Shown piece after piece: positions 1 to 12,500 of a stretch of 64,000 nt of DNA. The stretch comes from Girardinichthys multiradiatus (taxonomy: Eukaryota > Chordata > Actinopteri > Cyprinodontiformes > Goodeidae). The position numbers were made by a program, and so were the translations under genes. The stretch covers positions 19,799,462 through 19,863,461 of the forward strand of contig NC_061818.1 of assembly GCF_021462225.1 (NCBI RefSeq), in the 5' to 3' direction. The notes below the pieces were generated by a model. That model saw only the letters and a program-made list of their open reading frames with translations, ran no database searches and was not told the DNA's origin. The first letter of the stretch is position 1. Each line of letters begins with the position of its first letter.

Positions 1-1
1 G

Positions 2-3000
2 ACTGAAGAAAACAGGTATGTTCTCGGCCGAATTATAACCTGTATAAAACTTTGCGGAAAGTGTGAGATTGCCCTGCGTGGACATGACGAGTCTGCTGGT
101 TCCTTAAATCCCGGCATTTTTAGATGCATATTTGAGACGATGTGCGAGGGTATGGAAGCAAATCGTTACCATATTTCAAATGAAAAAGCATTTTCAGAAA
201 TGCTTTTCATTTTAAGAATGTGGCTGCATTGTTTGACTCATAACTGAAATTAGTAATCAATAATCCTATTTGCATTTTAATTTTCTTCTTCAAGACTGCT
301 CATTCTTTCACTTAATTAAAATGAAAAAGAAAAAGACATTTGAGATTTATTTTTTAAAATATGCCCCAGCAAATAGATACCAAAATTCAATTTGAAATGT
401 AAAATTTGAAAATGAAAAAGCATTTCCAGAAATGCTTTTTTATTTTAAGAATGTGACTGCATTATTTGACCCATTAATAAAATTAGTAATCAATCATCCT
501 ATTTGCATTTGCATTTTCTTCTTCATGACTGCACATTTCATGCCATAATCAAAAAGAAAACAAAGCAGACATTGCTTTTTCGTTTTCGTGGTCTGCCCGC
601 AAAGTACTGCCCAGAACTCGAAAACGAAAAAGCATTCCGAGCTGCGGGCACAGAAGAGTGACGTCAGCAGCCGCTGTTCCTCAGCTCCCTGCTGACCGAG
701 CTACCCATCTTGTTCGGTGGGAGGCGCTGTGCACGTCTGCATTGCATTACATTGCAAACGTGCCAAGAAATTGATTGAATTGCAGCAGGGTCGAGCTCAA
801 TTTGTGGCAGTGGCAGGCAGAACTGGTAGTTCCGGTGGCAGGCTGTGGCAGAACTGCCACAGCTTGCCGCACGGTGGCACAGGATTCCGCGAGGATGCCA
901 GAAGGTGCCAGACCGGCCGTAAAAGCTTGCCAATGGGGTTGCCGCTGTTTTTGTGGAAGCTGATGCTGATTATCGGCAAATGGGTTGTCATTATTGTTAT
1001 AGCCTGTTACCTTTACATAATGATTTCGTTATTGATTATTATTTAATAAACAGCTTTAGACCCATAACATAAGGTGATTGTATTTACTTGACATGGAAAA
1101 TAAATAGCACTATGTGTATGTGTGACGTGTTGAAAGGATGACGATTTATTGCACAAACAGCCGGTTTATTATAGAGCACGAGAGGCTATTCTGAATCGTC
1201 ACTCACAGAAAAATATAAATAAATGCTTACAAACACGCTGGATGTCCCAGGCCATGAGGATGCCACCGGAACTACCAGTTCTGCCTGCCACTGCCACAAA
1301 TTGAGCTCAACCCTGCTGCAATTCAATCAATTTCTCGGCACGTTTGCAATGTAATGCAATGCAGACGTGCACAGCGCCTCCCACCGAACAAGATGGGTTG
1401 CTCGGTCAGCAGGGAGCTGAGGAAGAGCGGCTGCTGACGTCACTCTTCTGCGCCCGCAGCTCGGAATGCTTTTTTGTTTTCGAGTTCTGGGCAGTACTTT
1501 GCAGGCAGACCACGAAAACAAAAAAGCAATGTCTGCTTTGTTTTCTTTTTGATTATGGCATAAAATGTGCAGTCATGAAGAAGAAAATGCAAATGCAAAT
1601 AGGATGATTGATTACTAATTTTATTTATGGGTCAAACAATGCAGCCACATTTTCAAATTTTACATTTCAAATTGAATTTTGGTATCTATTTGCTGGGGTA
1701 CATTTTGAAAAATAAATCTCAAATGTCTTTTTCATTTTAATTTAATGAAGGCATGAGCAGTCTTGAAGAAGAAAATGCAAATGCAAATAGGATGATTGAT
1801 TACAAATTTTATTTATGGGTCAAATAATGCAGTCACATTCTTAAAATGAAAAAGCATTTCTGGAAATGCTTTTTCATTTTCAAATTTTACATTTCAAATT
1901 GAATTTTGGTATCTATTTGCTGGGGCATATTTTAAAAAATAAATCTCAAATGTCTTTTTTTTTCATTTTAATTAAGTGAAAGAATGAGCAGTCTTGAAGA
2001 AGAAAATTAAAATGCAAATAGGATTATTGATTACTAATTTCATTTATGAGTCAAACAATGCAGCCACATTCTTAAAATGAAAAAGCATTTCTGAAAATGC
2101 TTTTTCATTTGAAATATGGTAACAATTTGCTTCCATACGAGGGAGACTCCAGACTCAGGAGCCATTATGATGCTCAACCCTATTTTAAGGGCACCTCAGC
2201 AGTCATCCAAAATGAACTTTTAGATTGCATGTACAGTGTTTACAAGGATGAGGTTTTTCGGCAAGTGACAAATGCACCCTTTGTTGCCGTGGAGGCAGAT
2301 GAGACAACCGATGTGTCTTGTAAATCACAAATGGTCATCGTTCTGCGCTATATGGTGAACGGCACAGTGACAGAAAGGTTTTGGGAATTTATTGAGGTGA
2401 AAGACAAAACGGCTGCTGGTTTATCAAATGCCATATTTTCATGTCTTGAGCTTCTGAACCTGACTGACCAGCTCATAGCGCAAACATTTGACGGGGCTGC
2501 AGTAATGAGTGGAGGTGTGCGTGGAGTTCAGACTCTTGTGAAGGAGCGATATCCAAACGCCCATTTTGTGCACTGTTACGCACATCAGTTAAACTTAACA
2601 CTTCAACAAATCTGCTCAGCAAGGATTTCTGAATTAAAAGTGTTTTTTGCTGATCTGTCAGCTTTCGCCACCTTTTTCTCTTGTTCACCCAAGAGAACAG
2701 GTGGTCTTGCCGAAACATCAGATAGGCGCATCCCCAGACCTCCAGAAAGCAGAACTGTTAATGCTGTGTGGGAATGCCGTGAAGAGATTAAGAAGTGTTT
2801 GGACCACATTCGCACAACAGAGGGATGGGACAGGGTGACCATCAGTGAGGCCTATGGTCTGTCTATGCACCTGCAGGAACCAAAGTTTCTTCTCTTCTTG
2901 CAGTTCTTTTCCGAGCTCATGCCAGAAGTGGACATATTTTACAGTGTACTGCAAAAACGGGACATTGATGCAGCTGGCATCAACCACGCGATAAAAACCT

Positions 3001-3641
3001 TCAACAGAAATGTAGGACGTCTTAGGGAATGAACTGATGTGATTGTGCAAGAAAGTAATCCAGAAGGAAGTAAGAGGAGGAAAATCAACACGGCTACAGT
3101 CATGAAAGAGGCCTGCGACACTGTGATGAGTCAAGTGGAGGAGAGGTTCTCTAGGAGTGACCATTTGATGGCAGCAAAACACATTGATTGCACACTTTTC
3201 TCCAAGTTTGTGCAGTCATTTCCAGAAGCTGAACTGGAATGTGCCATTAAACTATGGCAAATAACAAATAAGGCAAAGCTGAAAACTGAGTTGATGTCCC
3301 TATACCAGCACAGTGAACTCAGCAAAGACAACACCGCGCTTTTTTTATTGAAGTCCATTAATGAAAACAACCTCCAAGGGACCTTATCTGAAACCGTGAC
3401 ACTTCTCCAAATCATCATCACAACACTAATGACAAGCACTGAATCTGATAGAAACGTCTCCACTCTAAAAAGGATAAAAACATTTACACGGAATACAATG
3501 GGACAGCAAAGACTGAATGCCCTGGCAATGCTGTCCATTGAAAATGAACTTATTCATGGACTGTTTGACTTTAACAGTAAGGTCATAGAGAAGTTTGCAC
3601 TCATGAAGGACCGCTGGGCTTCCTTCCTCTTCAAGAAGTGA
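2..3641 (+). pseudogene. hAT-superfamily transposase (ZMYM1-like, DUF4371 type), split by an insertion
   Basis: This is a cut-and-paste transposase of the hAT superfamily, resembling the proteins annotated as zinc finger MYM-type 1-like in fish. The first part is open at 2-150 (frame starting at base 2; includes RGHDESAGSLN) and runs off the left edge. The rest is at 2139-3641 and carries the RNase H-like core: FVAVEADETTDVS (first catalytic Asp), the block FDGAAVMSGG (second Asp), the HCYAHQLNL motif, and a C-terminal hAT dimerisation region (3420-3540). A 2-kb foldback element sits between the two parts; without it and one copy of its 6-bp target duplication the frame is continuous. There is also an in-frame TGA at 3030-3032. 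A likely small deletion lies near 2750, where the family's conserved Trp segment is missing. The N-terminal zinc finger is outside the window. It is inactive as it stands. Family assignment is firm; the subfamily is inferred. Confidence 0.85.
151..2137. mobile_element. Palindromic foldback element with long modular inverted arms
   Basis: The left arm (151-840) and right arm (1261-2137) are inverted copies of each other around a 420-bp spacer (841-1260). Both ends begin TATGGAAGCAAAT reading inwards. The same six bases, CGAGGG, flank both sides (145-150 and 2138-2143), as expected for a target-site duplication. The arms are modular: a ~230-bp block containing a small AAAGCATTTC/GAAATGCTTT palindrome is present twice in the left arm and about three times in the right, so the right arm is ~190 bp longer. 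The spacer and inner arms are GC-richer, with many TGGCA/TGCCA pairs. No transposase is encoded, so it must be moved by an enzyme supplied elsewhere. I do not recognise the family; a 6-bp duplication does not fit the commonest fish superfamilies. Confidence 0.85.
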
Positions 3642-4180
3642 ACCTCACTGGTGAGTCTAATATATTGTTATGCTTAATTATCAACTGTTCACTGCTGCAG
3701 GGTTAAAGCAATTTTTCAGAATATATGATGTTTTTTCTATCAGGGTCCTAATGTATCTTTAAAATACACATTACTTTGTTGCTGCTGGGTTTATTGTTTA
3801 ATTCAATTAATCAAATCTTCCAAATGATGCAGGTGATGCGTTCAGTTTCTGACAACACAATGGACAGCAGCATTGTTTGTTGTGTGTGCTGTCAGTGTTC
3901 ATACGACCATTTCATATGGTTCTGATTGAACAATCTGCTTGTAGTTGTTAGTTAGTAAAAAAGGTGGATTCTTAAACACTTTGGTACTGTTGATAGAATA
4001 AATTATGTCATCACATCTTCATTATTGTGTGATTACGCACTTTTTGCACAGCAAGTTGTATTTGTATTGAGGGTAAGGTTCAGTGTTATATGTTCATGTT
4101 TGGATTATATTATCAGATTTTCTGGTTTGAATAGCCTGGGCCCCACCAGAATTTCCATACCAAAATCTCCACTGCCGACA
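3642..4180 (+). other. 3' flank of the hAT gene
   Basis: This AT-rich sequence follows the transposase stop codon and probably includes its 3' untranslated region and right terminus. The left terminus is outside the window, so the right terminal repeat cannot be identified by pairing. Confidence 0.4.
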
Positions 4181-4188
4181 GATATAAG

Positions 4189-4995
4189 CAGGGGTGAAAG
4201 TAAGCCGGTACGGTCCAGTACTGCGTACCACTAAAAGATTCCGCGCCGGTATGCAGTACCGGGAAGAGGGAAGAATGGCTGTCTGCTATGAAGCCGTCAT
4301 CCAGAACCTGTTACGGCTGCAAAAATTCACGAGCACACAAAGAAGATCAGATTCGCTACCAATAGGCAGTCTAAAACACGACTTAATCTGTTCATAAATA
4401 TAGTTATTTTCCCCTCATTCTAGATTGTTTCTGAACTGTTCTGCTATGCTGGAGCCTCAATGCTCTTGATTTGCTTCTCTCCCCTCAGAGCTCGAGGCTG
4501 TTGTGAAAGGCCAGCCTTTAAAACGAGCACCACTACGTTTAATGTCTGTCTGCTTGCTGCTAAATACCCCAGTTAAAAGCAAAGGGAGAGAAACTAGTTG
4601 TGTTTCATGTTATTTTGCTGAATTACAACAACACATTACAGCTCAAAAACACTGTTTATGACCAGAGATTTCACATACGCTACACGAGAACGCATGTGCG
4701 TTGCCTCCAAAACAGTACGGTTGCCAAGGAGATTGGTGCATTCAATTAAATGGACTGGGGGATTTTACACAGATGGTGCACAGACATAAAAAAACCGCAG
4801 CTTGCATTAGGACAGGACAAACAATGAATCACTCACCATCTACAGACTTTTAAATAAAAACCGCGAAAACCACTGAGATGTCAAATTTTTAATTTATATA
4901 TATATATATATATACATGCCCCCAGTTCCTCCCCAGCCCCCCCTCTAGCTCCGCCCCTAAGTACCGGCAATAATTTAAAACTACTTTCACCCCTG
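4189..4995. mobile_element. Non-autonomous hAT element (MITE-like), 807 bp
   Basis: The ends are inverted repeats starting CAGGGGTGAAAGTA on each side, and inside them GCCGGTAC and GTACCGGC are also inverted. The element is flanked by a perfect 8-bp direct repeat, GATATAAG, at 4181-4188 and 4996-5003. An 8-bp duplication with CAGGG-type termini is characteristic of hAT transposons. No transposase reading frame is present. The undamaged duplication indicates a fairly recent insertion. It lies just downstream of the hAT gene at 2-3641, but whether that enzyme could mobilise it is not shown. Confidence 0.9.
4895..4914. repeat. (TA)n microsatellite inside the hAT element
   Basis: Ten uninterrupted TA units. 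Confidence 0.9.
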
Positions 4996-5003
4996 GATAT
5001 AAG

Positions 5004-8000
5004 GAACATAATGAACAAAGCCTTACACTTAAAGATCATAACAAGGGATTTTTCATTTTAGAACGCTTAATATTATTTTTATATATAGTACATATAAAAA
5101 GTGTTGCCATGTAGTACACCAGCTAACTACCTTTTATTCCACACCTGCTTCACACTGAAAGGGGCAGGGTAATACAGCTAGACTTCTGTAAATAAGAATC
5201 TTAATGGACACACTGAAGAAGTATTTTTTCCAACAGAAAATCCAGTTGTTTAACCCTGAGCAGCCCTTAATGACTTGAAATAAAAATCTTCATATCCATA
5301 AAGTGTATCTGTTTCAGAATTCAGTTATATTCTGTTAAATTATTTACAGCTGTTAGAGAGTATATTTGTAAAAACGAGTAGAAAACCAATAAGATTTATA
5401 CCACTTAAATTACAGAACTAGGAATAAATATGACAATATCTTTTCCTAACATATTTGGACATTTGGATATTTAATGTTAATTTTAACTACACTGGAAATT
5501 GTAACTGCAATAGATAAGCATAAATTATCTAGACTATGACATTGTAACATCACAATGACCTAAAACATACCAATGATTTTATTCTGCCTAGACTGAATCA
5601 AAGCCCACATCTTTATCTTTATCCTCACTTTTTATATATATATTTTATTTGATAAGTAAAACAAGGTTAATTTTTGGTGTTTAAATGCAATTAAATCACT
5701 TTTTTATCCAGAGATAAATAAAAATAAGACCAGACATCGATATTTTAACATTTCTTGAAAGTACAAACTGAATATATTTTTTTTTTCACCACCTAACTGC
5801 ACATAGTTTTTTTTTTACATTTCTGGACGGTTTGTGACATTTTCCACAATCAAAATAATTGTTTTTCATACCAACCATAATGATTTCCGTGTAATCTCAA
5901 TATGAACATGTCAGCCTCTCTACTTGAAGGAGATACTCCCATTTTCTGTCTTCGTTTGTGTGCTCCGCTCCCTGGATCGACGAATGGGCGGTACGGATGA
6001 GGAGTTGTTTATGTCAGCAGAAATAGCAAGAAGCCTCGGGGGGCTGCAAGGGGCACCTCTATCAGACAGATCAAGGCCAGATGGGGGGAGTTCAAAGTGG
6101 GGGCTAAACACACAACATAGTTTGGAGTAGTGTGAGATAATGAACTGGTGTTGAGTGCAAGAAAGAAACAAATGAGAGGGTCAGCAATCAAAACGATGGG
6201 AGTTCGGACTGACAGAAAACCACACCAAGAGGGGGGTTGGTAAGGTGGATATTTTTAGCAAGTTGCGTGGAAGAGGGCGGTATCTTGTCAAGGGGTTTTT
6301 CCAGAGGAGTATATTTAGGGCTGGGATGTGTAAAAAAGACAGAGGGAGAGCAGGAGGGATGTGCACTGTACACAAATGCCTGTCTGATGTAAGAGTCTGC
6401 AATAGGACCACACACATTCCAGTTTATTCTCTGACTTAGTCGCTTTTTGACTCACTTCATCATAAACAAAGTTCAAAATCCACCATCCTGACATACTTTA
6501 AGGAACTGAAGAAGGAACTGAAGAAGGGTAAAGGCCCAAAAACAGTTCAACAGCTTTCTTTTCAGCTCATCAGCTTAACACCCAGCATTCCAGACACCAC
6601 AGATCAGACGACAGTTTTTCAAACTGCAGCGTTACCACTGTGTTGCAAAGCTGAAAAAGAGAACGAGGGACAGCTGAAAAAGCAATGCTAATAATATTGA
6701 GAAAGGCACAGCGGTGTGGTCTCCGTTTAGCTTGCTAAGGATAATAGCATGTAAGCAGGCCAGGGGGAAGAGACGAGAGACAAGCAAGTGGGGAGCGAGT
6801 GCATAGCCGCAGTGACGCCATTGTGGTTCCACAGCACTTCCTGTCTACTACCACACTGTTTGTGTGTCCTGTCACCACGGCAACTGCCTACACATAATAC
6901 CAGAGTGTTAAGGGAGGAGGAGTAGTGAGAGGGAGAGAGAGAGACAGAGAGAGGAAAAATAAGGAAAGACAACTCAAAGTCAAGTGGATTAATTTGAAGC
7001 CTCTGAACTGGCTCGATTTAAGTTGGGCAATACTGAGCTGGTCTTTTCTTGAATATAATGACCAAGTTCTTGATTGGTTTCCTGAAAAACAATCCAGCAT
7101 GGATGAGGTAAAGAAATGGTATGACCTAAAATGTCCCAGGATTGTCTCAGGGGTGGAGGGGGTTAAAGAAAAAAAGAAAGAAATGGGTGGAAAAAACCTA
7201 AGGTTTTAAATGCAGGGTGGAGAAGAAGATGATGAAAGGGATGAAGAAATGACAGGTGGATTAAGAGAGCCATATAGCTAACAGATTTCTGTGTCTGCCA
7301 TCTGCAGCTACCATACAAAATGCCTGGAAATCCCCCAACCTAGAAATATACGCACAAACCCGACGCGCAAAAAAATACAAGAAAATCTCTTTATGTACAA
7401 GCCAAAGTTGGACGTTTTCCAGAACCCAAAATATGAAAGAACAAGAATCCTTTTCCAAAAAGCAACTCCTTGAAGCATGAACATGAAATCAAGATCTCTA
7501 CAAAACAATATGACTTTTAAAAATACTAAATACCTTTAAAAGCATGCACAAAGTTTAGCTGAAGCTGCTGAAAGTGTTGTTGGTTTTATAGATATTTGCT
7601 CAAAATGTTTAACTTTTTGATGGTTCACTGTTACTTTGTTAATAGTTAGGCAGTTACAAAGATGTGTAAAAATTTTCAGCTGGGACCACTGAATGTCAGT
7701 GCAATGAATTTAATGAAAATGTATTTAAACACTTATGGTATGTGATAGAAAAGACATACAAAGTGACCCAGTCGGATTCTCTTGTGGTAGCCATGCTAAT
7801 GAAAATGCAAATATCTATTTAAAAAACATATGCCACCCTAAACCTAATGGTAAAAAAAACAATATTGAAGGGAGGAGCATGTGCAGACCTGCGGCAACTA
7901 CAGAGTGAGACTGAGAAAAAGTGGTTTAAAAGGTAATTTAAGAAGAGAGGTGACAATCTGTAAGAAACAATGAGATTTAATGCTAAAAAGTAGTGCTGCA

Positions 8001-8242
8001 GATGTGACAATTAGATTATTGATGGAGAAGTTTTTTTGCACTTTTGTGAATCAAGACAAATAGACGTGGTACAGTATGAGTCAGTCTAGTGTGGCAGAAA
8101 AGTACACAAGGGTGGCGTACAACATGTACAGAGAAAGTGAGACAGCGGTGAGGTGTGTGGTAGGAGTGACAGTTTGCTTAAGGGGGGGTTGGGATTATAT
8201 CAGAGTTTCAAGCGCTTAGTAAGATAGTTGTAAATTAGAGCA
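5004..8242. other. No gene recognised; AT-rich, with a GC-richer part
   Basis: 5004-5900 is AT-rich with no recognisable content. 5900-7200 is less AT-rich and purine-skewed, with a GA-rich tract at 6905-6960. An RFX X-box-like sequence, GTCACCACGGCAAC, lies at 6871-6884. Reading frames here are short and low-complexity, and I see no convincing exon. Confidence 0.4.
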
Positions 8243-8280
8243 CTGGGCCACTACAATGTTAACATTTTGTAGTGGCCCAG
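8243..8280. repeat. Snapback hairpin at the edge of a Tc1 remnant
   Basis: CTGGGCCACTACAA at 8243-8256 is the exact reverse complement of 8267-8280, with a 10-base centre. The right half is Tc1-derived sequence; the left half is an inverted duplicate of it, as template switching at a break would produce. Confidence 0.85.
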
Positions 8281-8400
8281 CCAGAGACTAGACGTGAACC
8301 TCATAAAGAATCTGGGAAGGGAGATAAAGATTAGGGTGATGGAAAGGAGGCCTTCCAACCTCAAAAACTTGAATATCATCACCGAAGATTTTCAAAATAA
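8268..8400 (+). pseudogene. Tc1-type transposase remnant
   Basis: Translation gives a decayed version of the end of the Tc1 catalytic domain: EWPSQ, then the region normally reading PDLNPIENLW, then an IRVMERRPSNLKNL-like block. A second remnant of the same type lies at 21605-21770. Only about 130 bp are recognisable. Confidence 0.65.
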
Positions 8401-9516
8401 CAGTGGAAACATCCAAACAGCTTGTCAAACAAGGGTTTGACAGCTTTTTACAGATTTTTCCAATGACCATTGGGAAGGTCATAATCAGTTTTGAATTGCT
8501 ATTTCTGAATAAATATGTAAATAAAACAGATTTTTTTTCAAAACTGAAATTTCCATATTTATCTACTTGCAGAACAAGATGGTGATGTTCATCAGAACAG
8601 GTCCGTTTTCTTTGTGTCTGGTTCTATAAAGACGGCTGGTACCTTTCGAATCACTTGACACATCCAGCAGCACATTCTCTCCACGAAAAGAATTACTATC
8701 TCTGTCTTTGTTGCATGATTGAAACTGAATCACCATAACAACCAGATCAAAACTGATATATTTCATCTTTAAGATCAGTGGCTTTGATTAGAATTATTTA
8801 GTGTGTGACTCACTGTTAAAAATGGTGAGACCGTTAAATATCCCCAAATGAACAGCCCACATAGTGACACATGTGTTGTAATTCCCCTTTGTACAAGACA
8901 CTATGATATATGCACACACACAAATACAGGTTTTTAAATCTATAAATATTGAATGCGCACAGAAGACCTCTAACGAAGCACTTGTATCCTTTTTCAGTTT
9001 AGTTTCAACTTCCAGGAAACTTACAAAGTCAATGTCATAAAATACAACACACTGAGCTGATGATATTGTTCAGAATCATAAATATCAGAGTTCGGGCGTA
9101 AGAAAAGGGAGGCAAAGTGTGCTCATTCAACAGTATTTTTAAAATGTCTTCTCTTTGCCTGCAGGAAAGAACATATGCACTAGACTTTGGTCTGAAAAAG
9201 AAGTTGAAAAAGCAATGGGTAGAAAAGTTGAAAGATGTGGCATTGATTACGGTTTCATACCCGCTTTTTTTGGCTCATATTTCAGCCAGACTGAAAGAAC
9301 TGGTATTGGTCTGAAATGAAAGCAGTCTTGACAATTCTTGTGATGAGCAGCATCTCTGTTTCAGATTTGTTTCAGCTCAGTCATTACAGTATTGGACTTG
9401 CGTGTGGTGGTACAAATTATCATGTCTGAGGAAGAAGAGAGTGTATGCACAGCACGCAACATGATTTTGATCTCTGGAGTTTTTTTGTTTTTGTTTGTTT
9501 GTTTTATGGCAGTCAA
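8401..9516. other. No gene recognised
   Basis: The stretch contains a 67-codon open frame on the minus strand (8766-8563) with unbiased composition that I cannot assign to a family. It has no clear splice sites, so I do not call it a gene. A short CA-rich tract lies near 8910. Confidence 0.35.
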
Positions 9517-9529
9517 GTTATTTTTATGT

Positions 9530-12500
9530 TCGTTCGTTCGTCGTCTTCCGCTTATCCAGGACCGGGTCGCGGGGGCAGCAGACTCAGCAGAGACGCCCAG
9601 ACGTCCCTCTCTCCAGAGACCTCCTCCAGTTCCTCCAAGGGGAGCCCAAGGCGTTCCCAGGCCAGCCGAGAGACATAGTCTCTCCAGCGTGTCCTGGGCC
9701 GTCCCCTGGGCCTCCTCCCGGTGGGATGTGCCTGGAACACCTCCCGAGGAAGGCGTCCAGGAGACATCCGGTATAGATGCCCGAGCCACCTCAACTGGCT
9801 CCTCTCGATGTGGAGGAGCAGCGGCTCTACTCTGAGCCCCTCCCGGATGGCCGAGCTCCTCACCCTATCTCTAAGGGAGTGCCCGGCCACCCTACGGAGG
9901 AAGCTCATTTCAGCCGCTTGTATCCGTGATCTCGTTCTTTCGGTCATGACCCAAAGTTTATGGCCGTAGGTGAGGGTAGGAACGTAGACCGACCAGTAAA
10001 TTGAGAGCTTTGCTATTCGGCTCAGCTCTCTCTTCACCACAATGGACCGGCACAGCGCCCCCATTACTGTGGCAGCCGCACCGATCCGTCTGTCGATCTC
10101 CCGCTCCATTCTTCCCTCACTCGTGAACAAGACCCCAAGATACTTAAACTCCTCCACTTGAGGCAGGAACTCCCCCTCCAACCTGAAGAGGACAAGCCAC
10201 CCTTTTCCGGTCGAGTACCATGGCCTCGGACTTGGAGGAGCTGATCCTCATCCCAGCCGCTTCACACTCGGCTGCGAACCGCCACAGCGCATGCTGTAGG
10301 TCTTGGCTAGATGGGGCCAGCAGGACCACGTCATCCGCAAAAAGAAGAGACGAAATCCACTGGTCCCCAAACCAGACCCCCTCCGGCCCTTGGCTGCATC
10401 TAGAAATCCTGTCCATAAAAGTTATGAACAGGACCGGCGACAAAGGGCAGCCCTGCCGGAGTCCAACATGCACTGGGAACAGGTCCGACTTAGTGCCGGC
10501 AATGCGGACCAAACTCCTGCTCCGCTCGTACAGGGACCGGATGGCCCCTAATAAAGGGCCCCCGATTCCATACTCCTGGAGCACCCCCCACAGGGCATCA
10601 CGAGGGACACAGTCGAATGCCTTCTCCAGGTCCACAAAACACATGTGAACCGGTTGGGCAAACTCCCATAAACCCTCGAGCACCCTGTAGAGGGTATAGA
10701 GCAGGTCCAGTGTTCCACGGCTGGGACAAAAACCACACTGTTCCTCCTGAAGCCGAGGTTCGACTATCGGTCGGACTCTCCTCTCCAATAACCTGGCGTA
10801 GGCCTTACCAGGGAGGCTGAGGAGTGTGATCCCCCTGTAGTTGGAACACACCCTCCGGTCCCCCTTCTTATAAAGGGGGACCACCACCCCAGACTGCCAG
10901 TCCAGAGGCACTGTCCCCGACCGCCACGCAATGTTGAAGACACGTGTCAACCATGACAGCCCTACAACATCCAGAGACTTGAGGTACTCAGGGCGGATCT
11001 CATCCACCCCCGAAGCCTTGCCACCGCGGAGCTTTTTAACCACCTCGGTGACTTCAGCCTGGGTGATGAAAGAGTCCAACCCCGAGTCCCCAGCCTCTGT
11101 TTCCACCAGGGAATGCGTGATGGCAGGATTGAGGAGATCCTCAAAGTACTCCTTCCACCGCCCGATAATGTCCTCAGTCGAGGTCAGCAGTCTCCTGCCC
11201 CCACTATAAACAGTGTTGGCAAAGCACTGCTTCCCCCTCCTGAGGCGCCAGACGGTTTGCCAGAATCGCTTCGAGGCCAACCGGTAGTCCTTCTCCATGG
11301 CCTCACCGAACTCTTCCCAGGCCCGAGTTTTTGCCGCAGCACGCTTGGCCTCACGGTACCCGTCAGCCGCCTCAGGAGTCCCACAAGCCAACCACAGCCG
11401 ATAGGACTCCTTCTTCAGCTTAACAGCATCCCTTACTGCCGGTGTCCACCACTGGGTTCTCGGATTGCCGCCACGACAGGCACCGCAGACCTTACGGCCG
11501 CAGCTATGGGCAGCAGCATCGACAATAGATGCGGAGAACATGGTCCACTCGGACTCTATGTCTCCAACATCCCCCGGGATCTGGTCGAAGCTCTCCCGGA
11601 GGTGAGAGTTGAATACATCCCTGGCCGAGGGCTCCGCCAGGCGTTCCCAGCAGACCCTCACTATGCGCTTGGGCCTGCCAAGTCTGTCTGGCTTTCTCCT
11701 CCTCCAGCGGATCCAACTCACCACCAGGTGATGATTAGTGGACAGCTCAGCCCCTCTCTTCACCCGAGTGTCCAAAACATGCGGCCGAAGGTCTGATGAT
11801 ACGACAACAAAGTTGATCATCGACCTCCTGCCTAGGATGTCCTGGTGCCAAGTGCACTGATGGACACCCTTATGTTTGAACATGGTGTTCGTTATGGACA
11901 ATCCATGACTAGCACAGAAGTCCGATAACAAAACACCACTCGGATTCAGATCGGGGAGGCCATTCCTCCCGATCACGCCTCTCCAGGTGTCACTGTCGTT
12001 CCCCACGTGGGCGTTGAAGTCCCCCAGCAGAATAATGGAGTCCCCGGGAGGGGCACTATCCAGCACCTCCGACAGGGACGCCAAGAAGGCCGGGTACTCT
12101 GCACTACCACTCGGCCCGTAGGCTGAAATGATAGTCAGAGACCTCTCCCCAACCCGAAGGCGCAGGGATACGACCCTCTCATCCACTGGGGTAAACCCCA
12201 ACACGAGACGGCTGAGCTGGGGGGCAACAAGCAAACCCACACCAGCCCACCGCCTCTCCCCGTGGGCCACTCCAGAGTAGAAGAGAGTCCAACCCCTCTC
12301 AAGGAGATGGGTTCCAGAGCCCGCGCTGTGCGTGGAGGCGAGCCCGACTATTTCTAGTTGATATCTCTCGACCTCCCACACAAGCTCAGGCTCCTTCCCC
12401 CCCAGCGAGGTGACATTCCACGTCCCTAGAGCCAGCCTAAGCATCCGGGGATCGGGCCGCTGAGGTCTCCACCTTCGTCCGCCACCCAATCCTCTTTGCA

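Noticed and set aside
2473..3538. Minus-strand frames opposite the hAT transposase
   Set aside because: Shadows of the real plus-strand coding sequence.
6925..7209. 94-codon frame starting with Arg/Glu repeats
   Set aside because: It begins in a GA-rich tract and has no recognisable domain or splice signals.
9392..11796. Plus-strand frames of 80-227 codons between 9.4 and 11.8 kb
   Set aside because: They are antisense shadows of the GC-rich Rex3 coding region.
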